Assembly: GCA_021401465.1 (NCBI GenBank)
Contig: JADDMT010000011.1
Location: forward strand, 372,001 to 436,000
Direction: 5' to 3'
DNA length: 64,000 nucleotides
From: Teratosphaeria epicoccoides
Lineage: Eukaryota; Ascomycota; Dothideomycetes; Mycosphaerellales; Teratosphaeriaceae
Part shown: positions 11,095 to 21,615 of the stretch, piece after piece
Layout: each line of letters opens with the position of its first letter
Numbering within the stretch: the stretch's first letter is position 1
Notes under the pieces: generated by a model
What the model saw: only the letters and a program-made list of their open reading frames with translations
Databases searched by the model: none
What the model was told of the DNA's origin: nothing
Position numbers and translations under genes: made by a program

Positions 11095-12522
11095 GGTCAG
11101 TCAATTGGTATAAAAGTTCGGTGCTATGAGTAGAGACAGGCGGCGAAGTGTGGCTTGGCAACAAGTAAGACATGCTGGATGACCCGAGCCATTCAAAGCA
11201 GCAGTATATATTCATACAGCCTGCTCACGGAGGCAGTCCCAACTGCCACCGCGACATCGCCGCTTCCAAGATGTGATCATCTGCCAGATAAAGCGCTTCG
11301 TCATCTCGAATGTTCTTGCTGTCCATGGACCGTTCTCGCCGACTATGATACATGGGACCACTTGAATCATCGACAGTGATATGGCTGCACAGCGGGCTAT
11401 TCTGTCGTGAGACCAGCCGCAACAGCTGATTGCAAGCGAGCGAGCAGTGCTGCACTACTAGGGAAGGTTGTGCTTGCTTTCGTAATTCGTTTCAAGCGGA
11501 TCGCTGTCAGAGAAGTTGAGCGCTGTAGTCGACTCATTCCGGCATCCCGACGCGACAGTCCAGGTGTCCTGGCTCGCAAGGTACGTGATGTCTCCAGCCT
11601 TATCGAGCCGTAGGTCAGGATGAAGATCAAGTCGCATAATCGGTGTTCTCTTCTCGAGAAGGACGCATCGATTTTCTTGCCGCGCCCACGCGCCCTGATA
11701 AGGACCATACGACAGGGAAACAGCGCCTGGATGTTCCCTCTATGCGCATAGTCGGCTTGAAGTGGTCAGTAGTACATACTCGAGCCAGAGCCGCAATTCG
11801 GCTCGTGCGCTTCACTCCCCGGCCGCTCACACGGATACCTCCGTATAGCTTGACGCAGACCGCAAGCAATATGACGGGTGACCGGCATGATGCAACCAAA
11901 TTGATGTCCGGTGTTCTGTGTCAAGGTTCTCGACAACCACCGAAACTGTTCCCAAGCTGCGCACGCATCACTCCATCAGATGTACCATGCAATATGGAAC
12001 GACCTGTCTGTGCCAAGTTTCCCGCACGTGCAGGCACCTGTCAAAGAACTGTTTGCTTACACGATGCGCCCACCAGCCATGTAGACTCTGCCAGCTGATG
12101 ACAACAGAGTAATGATCAAAAGTACTTCTTGGTCCTAAAGCATTCCCAACATAGCTTGTCTCTGCCCATTAGTCTCATGCAATCAATACGCGACGATTCC
12201 GAGTGGGCGTACAGCTACTTCCAAGGACGCCTGTATGCTCTGCCATACAGCCCAACGCAGCTCTATGGGCAACTGGTCTCAGAGACCACCAGCATCCTGT
12301 CACTCCCTCTACCACTTACCAGCGTCCTGAGGGCATCAACGGGACGTAGAGCCGAGCTCTGACGCACACGCAGATACGGCAGATGCAAGAACAGGCGCAG
12401 CGGCTGGCGACGATACTGTTCAAGGTCCTAGCCAGCAGGCCCAACGGAAGAGTGCACAGCGCAGGGTGCGGAAGCTCTAAATAGCACTATCATGGCAAAG
12501 CTGCATATTGCATTCAACAATA
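11095..12522. other. Unassigned stretch, possibly gene debris
   Basis: About 1.4 kb. Short frames on both strands look weakly protein-like, for example plus-strand 12180-12362 (DDSEWAYSYFQGRLYALPY) and a basic tail ending near 12480 (RKSAQRRVRKL). None matches a family I know, and none is long enough to call. Confidence 0.35.
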
Positions 12523-12807
12523 CTACAGGGCGCATCGACAACTCGTCATGGTGGGTGATGCGATTACGTCGGGGCTAACATCTATCTCAAGTCCCATCGT
12601 ATCGATATTGTATGCCAGTACTTGGACCAGTACTCTTCCTGGTTCCGGGATTGGAATTGCCTCGACGTGGTCAAGCGGACGTGTCTTGCCTGGCTTCATG
12701 ATACGGAGGCAGCTGAGCTGCGATGGACACCAGATTGCGGTCATGCTGGCCGAAAGTCCTTGATGGATGTGAAGATGATTCAACAAAAACTCGAATTTCT
12801 TCGACAT
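12523..12807 (-). pseudogene. Fragment of a medium-chain (MDR-type) dehydrogenase, N-terminal part
   Basis: The minus-strand frame contains IMKPGKTRPLDHVEAIPIPE followed by PGRVLVQVLAYNIDTMGLEI. This matches the start of the GroES-like domain of zinc-type alcohol dehydrogenase/quinone reductase proteins (pattern: ...IPxPxPGxVLVxVxAxxIxxxDL). The frame ends soon after, and no nucleotide-binding Rossmann segment follows in any frame. A remnant is therefore more likely than a gene. Identification rests on one short motif, so confidence is moderate. Confidence 0.45.
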
Positions 12808-12959
12808 TGGCGATGACTCTGTTCATGCTATCAAGTTCTTCGGCATATCGCGGGCTAATGGCATTCAGCTCCACGCTCAAACAAAACTCGAGCATCTCGC
12901 GTTTTTTAACACGATGGGAGCTGCCCTGCAAAGCGGTAAAAGGGGCATCCATCCTCAAA

Positions 12960-13300
12960 GGTCGGGCGGATTGGCATCGGTCTCTCGGAAAGCTGGAATA
13001 TCATCAGCGTGTGCTTGAGCCAATGTGACGGTTCTCACCATGATGTTGAGTGCGTATTGCCATGCACGCCATTCCAGGCAGAACTTATGCGGTCATGTGT
13101 GCATGTCGGTTCCTGGAAGTTTCAGGCTTTTGACAGGGCGGAGCAAACGATTGACATCATTCGAAACAAAGACACCAGCGTTTCGAATCAGAACATGCCA
13201 AATTGACACTGGTCTTTACCAAGTTGTGATGAAAGCCAACGTCGATTTGGTCGAGACTACGGCGGCAAAAAACGGTGGGCCGTCATTCTTGCTTCCACGG
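12960..13300 (-). pseudogene. Possible short-chain dehydrogenase fragment
   Basis: On the minus strand near 13190 the translation reads HVLIRNAGVFVSND, which resembles the L(I/V)NNAGV motif after beta-4 of classical short-chain dehydrogenases. In-frame stops lie upstream and downstream, and no TGxxxGxG or YxxxK motif was found in the same frame. Read as a heavily decayed remnant. This is the weakest call in the cluster. Confidence 0.35.
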
Positions 13301-13599
13301 CGTCAGTGCAACAACCAGCGTGCCAAGCGCATTAGGAAGCACTTTGAAGCTACGAGCTGCCAATGAACTGTGGACACAAACACGTGGGAATATTGGCCAG
13401 TCCATCATGCTGACGCCAATGTCGACACAATGACCGCTTCTTCAGGCCAAAGCATGTCCAAGATGTACTGGACCAAGATGTGTGTACAATACACGTGCTT
13501 TGCGACGTCGGTGGCTCAAGAAATTTGACCGCGGGCGAGATCTGGCCTCACCTGTCGAAGCAAACGACTGGGCGAAGGCAGAAGCCGTAATCTAGACAG

Positions 13600-13924
13600 C
13601 AGAGTCCCCGCGCGCAAGACGTTGACACATCTGATCCGCAACGAGGCAAGCCAACCAGCTGCCATTATTATCCTGTCCAAGGAGCCAAGGGAAGTTTCTT
13701 ATGCCGGGTTGCAGGACATGGTGAGCCAGCTACAGGAAGCGCTCTTGCACTTCCTAACTTTCTAGAGCTCGTTGTGGCCTTTTGGGCGGCAATCTGGCAA
13801 AGAGGTATCGCAGCACCGCTGAAACCCACACACAAGCAGGACGACTTCGGTGGAAGGAATCCCGAAGACGGCGACGGGAAAGCTGCAGAGGAAGATGGTG
13901 GCGGAGCAGATGGTCCAGCTGTGA
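13600..13924 (+). pseudogene. Internally deleted acyl-CoA ligase (AMP-forming, PCS60/FAT2-like)
   Basis: Three pieces of an adenylate-forming ligase lie in order on the plus strand. From about 13619 comes the N-terminal part (TLTHLIRNEASQPAAIII, then EVSYAGLQDMVSQLQEAL). In a second frame from 13741 comes ALALPNFLELVVAFWAAIWQ and RGIAAPLKPTHKQDDF, typical of the early domain. Directly after it, in a third frame from about 13840, comes EGIPKTATGKLQRKMVAEQM, the C-terminal motif holding the catalytic Lys (A10, PKTATGK). A stop follows at 13922-13924. Full-length members have about 500 residues, so roughly 350 central codons, including the ATP-binding motifs, are missing. The product cannot be functional. 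Its neighbours include an intact acyl-CoA dehydrogenase. Confidence 0.75.
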
Positions 13925-14104
13925 TACGGGATGTGATGGAAATGGCACTATCGTCCTACCCCGCTAAGAATCTAGCCCACGATCGCATCATTATCCGCAC
14001 GCGCTCCCTATCAATTACAAACCGGCATTGTCGACGTAAGCGAGTCGATCTCTCGAGGTCTGCTCGAATACAGTTGGGACTCCTCGCATTGAGCAGTGCA
14101 TAAA

Positions 14105-15406
14105 CTACAACTTCCAGCCCCTCCGCTTGGCGAGAATTGTTTCCTGCCTGACAGCGAGGTCCGCGATGATCTCCTCAGAGCCACCGCCGACAACCATCAT
14201 CCTCAGATCTCTGCTCATCTGCTCGACTGGAGCGCCAGGCCCGCCTCGTTGATACCCAGCACCGCCCAGAACTTGTTGCGCTTCTCGGTTTGCCATCTCC
14301 TGGATCCTGCCACCCTGCACCTTCGCAAGAGCGATTCTGCCAGCAATATCGGGATCCTGCCAGCCTTCTGGCGATTGCTGTATCGCATAAGCAATGGTTT
14401 CCAACCAAGCCCAGTGACTTTCAATATATCTTGCCAGAGTTGCAAATTTGCTGGAGATGATCTGATTCGAGATCAATTTCCTACCGAAAGTTTCTCTTTT
14501 GTGAGCGTATTCGAATGCGATGGTGAGGCAAGTACGCGCCTTGCGATTGCAGCCAACTGCCATGATGTATCTCTCCCGGTTAAAGTTCACCATGACTGCT
14601 TTGAAGCCTTGACCTTCCTGCCCCAGAAGATTCTCCACGGGCACTTTGACGTCGTCGAGCTCGATCATGGATGCTCCACCGGCGTGCTGGCCGCTGTTCG
14701 AGATTCGGCGCCAGCTGAGACCAGGTGACTTCATGTTGATGACAAGAACGGAAATGCCGAGTGCTCCTGATCCACCAGTCCGCACGGCGGTAGTCATTTC
14801 TGTCGCCCACGGAGCCCCAGTAATCCATTTCTTGTAGCCATTCACGATGTAGTGCTTTCCGTCAGGTGTTTTGACTGCGGTGGTCTGGATGTTCGCCACG
14901 TCGCTACCACCACTTGGCTCGGTGATTCCTAGGCAGAAGCCTGTCGACCAATCGAAAAGTCCAGGTAACCACTTCCTCTTCTGCTCTTCGGTTCCGTGGT
15001 GTATCAGTGGGGGTATTCCAATAACAGAAGCGCCGCCCAGACTCGTCATCACGCCGCCTTCCACCCGTGATGTCTCGTCAGTAGAGACGAGTAGGTGAAA
15101 CACGTCCAGATCATTTACTGGTATGCCCGCGGGCCCCGCAGGAATACCTTCGGGTCGATATGGAGGAGGCACATCTGCGAAGCTGAAGCCGGACTGAGCC
15201 CACTTGCGAGCCTCTTCTCTGGGGGCCTCGCCTTTCTCCTCCCACTCGAGGGAGTAAGGAAGAATGTGCTCATTGACATATGCGCGGAGCTCGTTCCTCA
15301 GCTTTCTGTGGGAGTCATTGTAGTAGGGCGACGCAATCCCTTGCGACCATGCTGGCTCACTCCATGGTGCCGGATTTCCAAAGGCCTTAGCTCCACTGGA
15401 TGTCAT
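14105..15406 (-). CDS. Acyl-CoA dehydrogenase family protein
   Basis: Single exon, 433 residues, starting at the ATG at 15406 (MTSSGAKAFGNPAPW). It shows the full family order: an alpha-helical N-terminal domain, the middle beta domain with LGITEPSGGSDVANIQTTA (FAD/substrate signature) and GYKKWITGAPWATEM, then the C-terminal helical domain with KRETFGRKL and VLGGAGYQRGGPGAPVEQMS. It should oxidise an acyl-CoA to the 2-enoyl form with FAD. The usual catalytic Glu of the EGTxxI motif is replaced (VGGGSEEI), as in subfamilies that place the base elsewhere, so the substrate class is uncertain. No clear peroxisomal C-terminal signal (ends RGWKL) or obvious mitochondrial presequence is visible. 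The adjoining decayed CoA ligase and dehydrogenases suggest it was part of a catabolic cluster. Confidence 0.9.
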   Translation of the reverse strand: MTSSGAKAFGNPAPWSEPAWSQGIASPYYNDSHRKLRNELRAYVNEHILPYSLEWEEKGEAPREEARKWAQSGFSFADVPPPYRPEGIPAGPAGIPVNDLDVFHLLVSTDETSRVEGGVMTSLGGASVIGIPPLIHHGTEEQKRKWLPGLFDWSTGFCLGITEPSGGSDVANIQTTAVKTPDGKHYIVNGYKKWITGAPWATEMTTAVRTGGSGALGISVLVINMKSPGLSWRRISNSGQHAGGASMIELDDVKVPVENLLGQEGQGFKAVMVNFNRERYIMAVGCNRKARTCLTIAFEYAHKRETFGRKLISNQIISSKFATLARYIESHWAWLETIAYAIQQSPEGWQDPDIAGRIALAKVQGGRIQEMANREAQQVLGGAGYQRGGPGAPVEQMSRDLRMMVVGGGSEEIIADLAVRQETILAKRRGWKL

Positions 15407-16594
15407 TTTGAAGGGCAACGTGATTTCAAGGCAAGAAAAGACAGGATCTCAATTCATGTTCCTCTTATACTCTGTGGCGCCGCAATACACTTGATCCATC
15501 AGCCTCATTTCATTTGAGACTGAGACCCAAGGACCTCTCAAGGCCGATCTACAGGTGATGATCATCGTGGAGAGGAGTCCTAGTCAGGGTAGCCTCGGCA
15601 GCACTCGGCTCAGGACCTCGCACTCGTACAGCCTGGGGACCTGGAAGTCTGTCTTTGGGCGCATTCGAAGCATCGCGACATCGCCGGGATGCAAGTCTAG
15701 TCCAAAGTCCTGCATCTGATGCACAACATGCTGGCGCCAAGAGAATAGTTGCCTTAGTGCCTGATCTGGATGGTGCGAAAGAAGTTCACTACCTACACAT
15801 ATGTATGTACTTTGCTTCTCATACACTATATTCTCTGCGCTCGCAAAGACACGATGCGGTCATTTTACTGATCGGTTCATCATACGTAATTGATAATACC
15901 TTTGCTGACGATAGAATGCAGCTAATTGAGAACGTTAGACTCTCAACGAGAAAGCCGTTGTCATCTCACCGAATTTCCCGATGTGCTTCCACCTCTGCAC
16001 AACGACAGAGCAGAAGTGTCAAGACGACGTTGCGCCATCGTATGAAGCGCCATGAACATTGCCGGAATACCTCCCCGTACCCACAGTCACCTTCGTGCGC
16101 GCAGGCATGACCTACTGAGCTGCTTGATGCAGTGTTCGGCGGGAGCCAATGTCGATCTGACCAGTTCAATAAGGATCGCCCGACTGGCCGCTTTGATTTG
16201 AGTTCCTGCACCACCACGATCGCAGCAACATCTTTTAGCACTGCAATTCCTCATTCCAGCTGGTGCTCCAACGGCAGCCGCGCGGTCGAATGTTCATCTG
16301 GTGCACGCCCTGCCCAATGCGCTCTTCTCTTCGGAGTATTGGGGCCGGCAGCGGTAACTCTGATATCCAGGCATACTGTGCCAATCAGGCGTGATGCCTC
16401 TCTCTAGACGACGTGTTCGTGCTCGCTCCAAAGATCTGGTATGATCGGGTACCCGAAAGTAAGACGTCGTGGACTCGGCTTTAGGGATCTGTACAAATAG
16501 CCGGCTTGCGCTTTGTGTGTAGTGGTGCTTGCATACCCCAACCTTCACTCAGGACAGTCTCGTCAGGACCTGATTCGAGCGACACAATATCAAC
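15407..16594. other. Intergenic, no gene seen
   Basis: About 1.2 kb between the dehydrogenase promoter and the small wall protein. Only short overlapping frames without motifs. Confidence 0.5.
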
Positions 16595-17137
16595 ATGCGC
16601 GCTACTTACGCTCTCAGTCTTGGCATGGCCAGCTTGGTCTCTGGACAAGATATCTCTCAGATCCTTTCACACATTGGGACGGGCACAGCAGCGGCTTCGG
16701 TCGCCTCCAGCCATTTCTCGGGAGCCCAGGCGACCATCAGCTCGCTCGAAGCTGAGACTTCCACTGCCACTGGCTCAGCTTTGAGCAGCCTGCAATCTCA
16801 AATCTCATCCCTGAAGACCCAGGAGAGCAGTCTTGAATCTGCCGTCAACTCTGCTCTTGGCGTCACGACCACTGCATCGTCCTCTGCGTCTTCCGCGTCT
16901 TCTATCACCTCGACCAAATCTGATACCAAATCTGATACCTCGTCGTCGACCGCTTCAAGCGCCTCAGCCGGTGCAGCCGCAACTGGAAGTACAACTGGCT
17001 CCCGCGCCACCGCTGTTGCAACAGGAAACAATGGAGCCACGACCTTGACTTCGTCACACTCAACCGGCATGGCTGTTGCCACCGCTATTCCAATGGGTCT
17101 GGGCGCAATTGGCATGGCTGTAGTGGGCCTTTTCTGA
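16595..17137 (+). CDS. Small Ser/Ala/Thr-rich GPI-anchor-type wall protein
   Basis: 180 residues, one exon. The N-terminus is a signal peptide (MRATYALSLGMASLVSG). The mature part starts with a heptad-like region (SSLQSQISSLKTQESSLESA) that could form a short coiled coil, then a Ser/Thr/Ala-rich stalk with a short direct repeat (TKSDTKSDT). The C-terminus is a hydrophobic tail (MAVATAIPMGLGAIGMAVVG) ending LF, preceded by small residues suitable as an omega site. That pattern fits a GPI-anchored cell-wall or plasma-membrane protein of the kind common in filamentous fungi. No enzymatic domain is present. The family has no name that I recognise. Confidence 0.8.
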   Translation: MRATYALSLGMASLVSGQDISQILSHIGTGTAAASVASSHFSGAQATISSLEAETSTATGSALSSLQSQISSLKTQESSLESAVNSALGVTTTASSSASSASSITSTKSDTKSDTSSSTASSASAGAAATGSTTGSRATAVATGNNGATTLTSSHSTGMAVATAIPMGLGAIGMAVVGLF

Positions 17138-17535
17138 AGCATCCCGAGGAGAGGTGGTGCTGCATGGGTGACGAACACCCATAAGCGCAGTGGCGTTGGA
17201 TCAATTGCGGAGACTTGTGCCCTTGGAGGGCGAGACTTGCCTGGCAAAAGCCACCGAACGGAACCCAATGTTGATTTTAAGCCCGCAAGAAGCATTTCGT
17301 GCTTGCTGCATGTTACGTAGATAATTCAACTACAGCACCTATTACAAGATCTAAGCTTGGAATGCAAGTGGCCGGCTCTCGACTCACATAGCCAATCAAA
17401 GCTTGGTACTCTCGTGGCCCATTTTAGCTTGATGTCTCAAAGATGTTCCCGTCTATCACTACGCGTACTGGAAAGCAGTGAACGAACTGCTGCGATCTCC
17501 ACTAGCATACGGAGTACCGCCGTTAGACCTCAAGT
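17138..17535. other. Intergenic, no gene seen
   Basis: About 400 bases upstream of the HET gene; presumed promoter, no clear element recognised. Confidence 0.5.
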
Positions 17536-18980
17536 ATGAGATTACTCAATACGCGAACTTTGGATTTCGAGGAGTTCGCAGTCCCACCACCGCACGCAAT
17601 TCTGTCGCACCGCTGGAAAGGGCAAGAAGTGTCTTACGAAGAATATTGCTCAAGCACGGAACGTAGTGGACTCCGCTGGCAAAAGATCATCAGTTGTTGC
17701 GAAGCTGCACGGTCGCAGAACCACGACTATGTCTGGATCGACTCTTGCTGTATCGACAAACGCAGCAGTGCCGAGCTTTCAGAGGCCATCAATTCTATGT
17801 GGACTTGGTACTCCAAAGCGACTGAATGTCTAGCATACCTTAGTGATGTCCACCCGTCGTCGCTGGGTCGCGAAGGAGTGTTAAGCCAGCTGCAATCGAG
17901 TTCTTGGTTTCGTCGAGGGTGTATGTGAGCCGATCGACATGCCTGAGAACTGCCACTGCGATCGCTGATCCCATTCCAGGGACGCTGCAAGAGCTACTGG
18001 CCCCTCGCATTGTCACGTTCTACAATAGTCGCTGGCAAGCCATCGGTCAAAAGAGTGACGACGACCTGCTGCCCGCCATCTCCCGAGTCACGCGCATCCC
18101 GGAACTTTGTCTCATATTTCCGGCCATGCTGCATACTAAATGCATTGCTCAGAAGTTCAGCTGGGCAGCGTACCGATTCACTACTCGACCCGAGGATATG
18201 GCATATTGCCTTCTCGGACTGATGGGGGTGAACATGCCTTTACTGTACGGAGAGGGAGACAAGGCGTTCCTGCGACTGCAGCAGGAAATCGTCAAGCAAA
18301 GTGACGACGAATCTATCTTTGCCTGGCGATACATCTCGCCTCCCCGGGGCCTGATGTCTGGAATCTTGGCCGCAGAAGTGCATCAGTTCGCCGCGTCGGG
18401 CACAGTCGAATTGCTGCAGGAAGAACGACTGCCGTATGCTGTCACCAACAAGGGGCTCGAGCTGCGGTCGCGCGCCGTGTACGTGCCCGAGGCTGAAGTT
18501 TTTATCCTGCCTCTCAACTGCAGCTACTCGCTTGAGCTCGGCGCGGGCCCGGCCAAGGGCGAGCAATGCTCGATTGCCATCCGCAAGGACAACAACGCCT
18601 ACTTCCGAGTCTTTACATCCCGCCTCGGCGTGCAACCCGAAAAGACTGTCTTCCACACCTCGACGCGGATTCCAGAGCCGGCGCCGTACTACATCCGGCT
18701 GTCGAGGTGGGACCACGGGTACCAGCCCGCGTTTGCGACGCTGCAGAAGGCGATCGATCGATGGGCGGCCCGCAAGCGAGGATCAAGGGTCGAGCAGGAT
18801 GCGCTCAGAATGACCTGGACGTCTGTACAGCAACGGTGTGCTCCTGGCGAACACGGAATGGAGGCGCGGCAGGCCATGGCGACACCGCTCTGGACGCGCG
18901 ACTTGCAACGGCAGCCTCAGGCCCCGGCGCATGTCAAGATGAAGACGAAGACGAAGACGAAGACGGAGCAAGATACGTGA
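17536..18980 (+). CDS. HET domain protein (heterokaryon incompatibility type)
   Basis: Predicted 461 residues in two exons: 17536-17920 and 17980-18980. The start MRLLNTRTLDFEEF is the typical opening of HET-E-like proteins. The domain then shows AILSHRW, HDYVWIDSCCIDKRSSAEL and SEAINSMWTWYSKATECLAY. The 59-base intron has donor GGGT|GTATGT and ends CCATTCCAG. Joining restores SSWFRRGWTLQELLAP, the hallmark motif, with the Trp codon split by the intron. Downstream, RPEDMAYCLLGLMGVNMPLL and YGEGDKAFLRLQQEIVKQSD complete the domain. The C-terminus has no NACHT or WD40 region and ends in a Lys-Thr run encoded by a GAAGAC-type microsatellite. Such proteins mediate allorecognition or cell death after fusion of unlike hyphae. 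The partner is unknown. Confidence 0.88.
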
Positions 18981-19625
18981 AGATTGGCGAAGAGATGTGC
19001 ACTGCGACGTCGTGAACTTCCTGGGTGATGGATCTACTGCCGCGACCTAGTGGTGGTGCGCACCGGCGTCGGACGAGGACTGGCGTATAATGCGAGCGCA
19101 GCACACTTTGTTTTGGAAGCCGAGCAAGCAAGCGAGCAAGTCCTAGAAGTCAGCGATCCGAGATCTTGGCGTTGTTCATGACTTTTCTTTTTTGGCTCGG
19201 GATGAAATTTCGAACAGAGTTACAGCGTCCTGTTGGGTCTCTTTTTTCATTTTTTCTTTTTTGCAGAATGCTGGAGGAAGGTATTTGTGAAGATGTATTT
19301 GTTTGCTCCTTTTGTCGGAGGAACAGAGATGCAAAGGAAATGACACTGCACAACAGCGTAAGAGAGTAAGGGTGAGGAGGGAGGGGAGTGGGTTGAGGGG
19401 CCTGATGTTGTAGTTGAGGAGAAGCTTAGAGGATCAGATAGTCCGATGGAATGGTAAGGATGAGGTAGGTCGTAGAGGTAGGAAGAATGAGTCAGGTACA
19501 TACGGCCGGCCATTCTTCTCTGCAATGGGGTGTGAGTGTGGGCTGTGAGGCTGCATCCGGGAATGAGGTGGCTCACGTTCCGCTGGTGGTCGCGAACATG
19601 TCGAGATAGGCGTCCACTACGGAGC
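18981..19625. other. Intergenic, no gene seen
   Basis: Convergent 3' flanks of the HET gene and the CUE-domain gene. T-rich stretches near 19190-19265 are suitable as polyadenylation context; no protein-like frame. Confidence 0.5.
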
Positions 19626-21126
19626 CTAAGCCTTCTTCGCACTTCCGCTCAAGAGCTCCTCGGCCACTTTATCTTTCGTCCCGATACTACCACTTCTCTC
19701 GCTCTCTTCCAGCTCCTTCGCTCCATCTCCACTCGAGCCCGCAGAGACGCCATTACTCGCTTGCTTCTTTAACCTTTCAGATGCATCCTTTGCTACATCC
19801 TCGCCCTTATCCTTTACGTCCTCGTCATCGTCGCCTAGACTGAAGGGGTCGTTATCTTCTTCTGGGTTGGGAGCGACCGAGGTCAGTGGTTGCCATTTCT
19901 TGCCCTTTTCGGGATCCGTGTTCTTGCGTTCGGCGGCGTCGACCTCGTCTACAGGGCCGGATTGAGGAGCTTTGGGTTGGGACTTGAAGAGGTCGGGGTT
20001 GGCCTGACGCGATGTCAGTGCTCAGATCGTTGTCGCGTGATGCACACAATCACGTCAGCCCCATCTATCATTCTGGTTGTTGCTTACCTTCGCTCGACTG
20101 CTCGTGCGCGGCGGCATGGCGGGTGGTGTTTCCTCATCCTTCAGCTCGAGCCTCTCGAACTCATCCGCGTCAAACTCGTGCGGGTCAGCGTCATATCGCT
20201 GGGCTTCCGTGCTTCTTCTCTGGGCCTCCGTGCTCTTCCTGATGCCATGCAACTGCTCGGTTTGACTGGGTCCGAAGTTCTTCCTTCCCGAATTCAGTCC
20301 GGTGTTTTGTCTTGTCGAAGTGTACAGGTCCTCATCGTCGTCGTCGTCGTCGTCAACACCATCAATCTTCTTCTTGAAATTGTTGATCCAGCTATTGACC
20401 CTCTTCTGCGTCTCCATGAAGCCTTGCTGGATGTTCTTGCCGATCTCGGGGAGATCGTCGTCGAAGAAGCTGCGTTCGCGGTCGTCATCCTCGTCGTAAG
20501 GGTGTGGCTGTCGATTGGGACCGCGTCTGCCTGGTTCGCGCTGGTTGTAGTGCGCACGTGACGGCGCGCTGTCGTACTGCTCGGCAAGCTGGCGGGCATA
20601 CATCTCGTCCGCTTCCTGCCACCCGTCAGATCGGCGGCTATCACGTGACAACGTCGACACTCACCAGCTGGCTCATGGGCTGGCGCTGCCGCTGCCTTGG
20701 TCGCGGGGGCTGGGGCGGTGGAGCCTGCTCTTCGGGGGTGAAGTCCGGGTCGGTCATGCCCAACAGCGCGTTGAAGGCAGGCTCGACCTTCCCACCAGAC
20801 GCCTGCAGCACCGCCCTGACCACCTTCGCATCAATCGAGGGGAAAGCCTCGATCAACGTGTTCTCCGCCTGCACGTGCGGGCTCAGCGGTCGCGGCGGCT
20901 TCGGCGGCGGCGGAATCTCCTCGTGACCGTCTTGGAAGGAGACTCGTGGTTTCGGCGAAGACGACATGACTGCTGCTGCTGCTGCTGCTGGGTGCGGGTG
21001 ATCAGAGCCGAGCGGGGAGACGGTGCCGGTCTCCTGCTCCGGGTCATTGTCGTTGTCAAAGTCGGGCTCTTCTCGAGTCGTCACTGACTCCTGTGCCTTG
21101 GGGGGGGGTGTCGGCGTCTCTGCCAT
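19626..21126 (-). CDS. CUE5: CUE-domain ubiquitin-binding protein, Cue5-like autophagy adaptor
   Basis: Predicted 455 residues in three exons: 21126-20665, 20615-20088 and 20003-19626. Introns of 49 and 84 bases have donors GTGAGT and GTAAGC; all joins are phase 0. The CUE domain lies at about 75-125 (ENTLIEAFPSIDAKVVRAVL, then AFNALLGMTD). The first join gives MSQL-EADEMYARQLAEQYDS, the conserved segment after the CUE domain. The third exon gives KGKKWQPLTSVAP and EEDNDPFSLGDDDED, the end typical of Cue5-like proteins. The yeast family member links ubiquitylated aggregates to Atg8. The N-terminal region is Pro-rich and has an Ala run from a CTG/CAG microsatellite; exon 2 has a run of Asp from a GTC repeat near 20335. 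It diverges from the DHX35-type helicase across a 489-base promoter. Confidence 0.88.
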
Positions 21127-21615
21127 CCTCGCCAGGAAGCGATCGATATGCTCTGGAGCTGCTGCTTGTCTGTGCTGGTGTGCACTGAAACTCCTGTTGA
21201 GTCCGCGGTCGTCTGCAATGACGATTATTGTGCTTCTTCTGCTCGCATAGTTATCCAGCTGCCTGCCAGCCAAGCCCGCTCCCACGTCACCTGCCAAGCC
21301 CTGCACCCTCCTGCAAACACCGAAACGCCCGCTAACCCTAGATGGCAGTTGCTGACACATGCTCGATCGCCGCGTCGTCTTCCCATCAACCGCCTTCGAG
21401 GTCTTCGGTATCGGCGGCAGGCTCCGCGGATGTGCGAGTAGTCTTGCGGAACAATCAATGGCCGCTGGATGTTGGAATGGACGGGAATGAAACACGTGGA
21501 AGCAAGCATCTGAAGCCATACTGAAAAGCATGTGAGCCCTCCTCCACTCGGCCATCGTCAGCGATATCGACCATTCGTCAATCGTCTCGCCCGGAATCTG
21601 CTGCAGAGCGGCAAC
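21127..21615. promoter_or_regulatory. Shared divergent promoter region CUE5 / DHX35-type helicase
   Basis: 489 bases between two divergent start codons. No TATA box is evident. The minus-strand frame running through it is an upstream extension of the CUE5 first exon without domain content. Confidence 0.5.
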
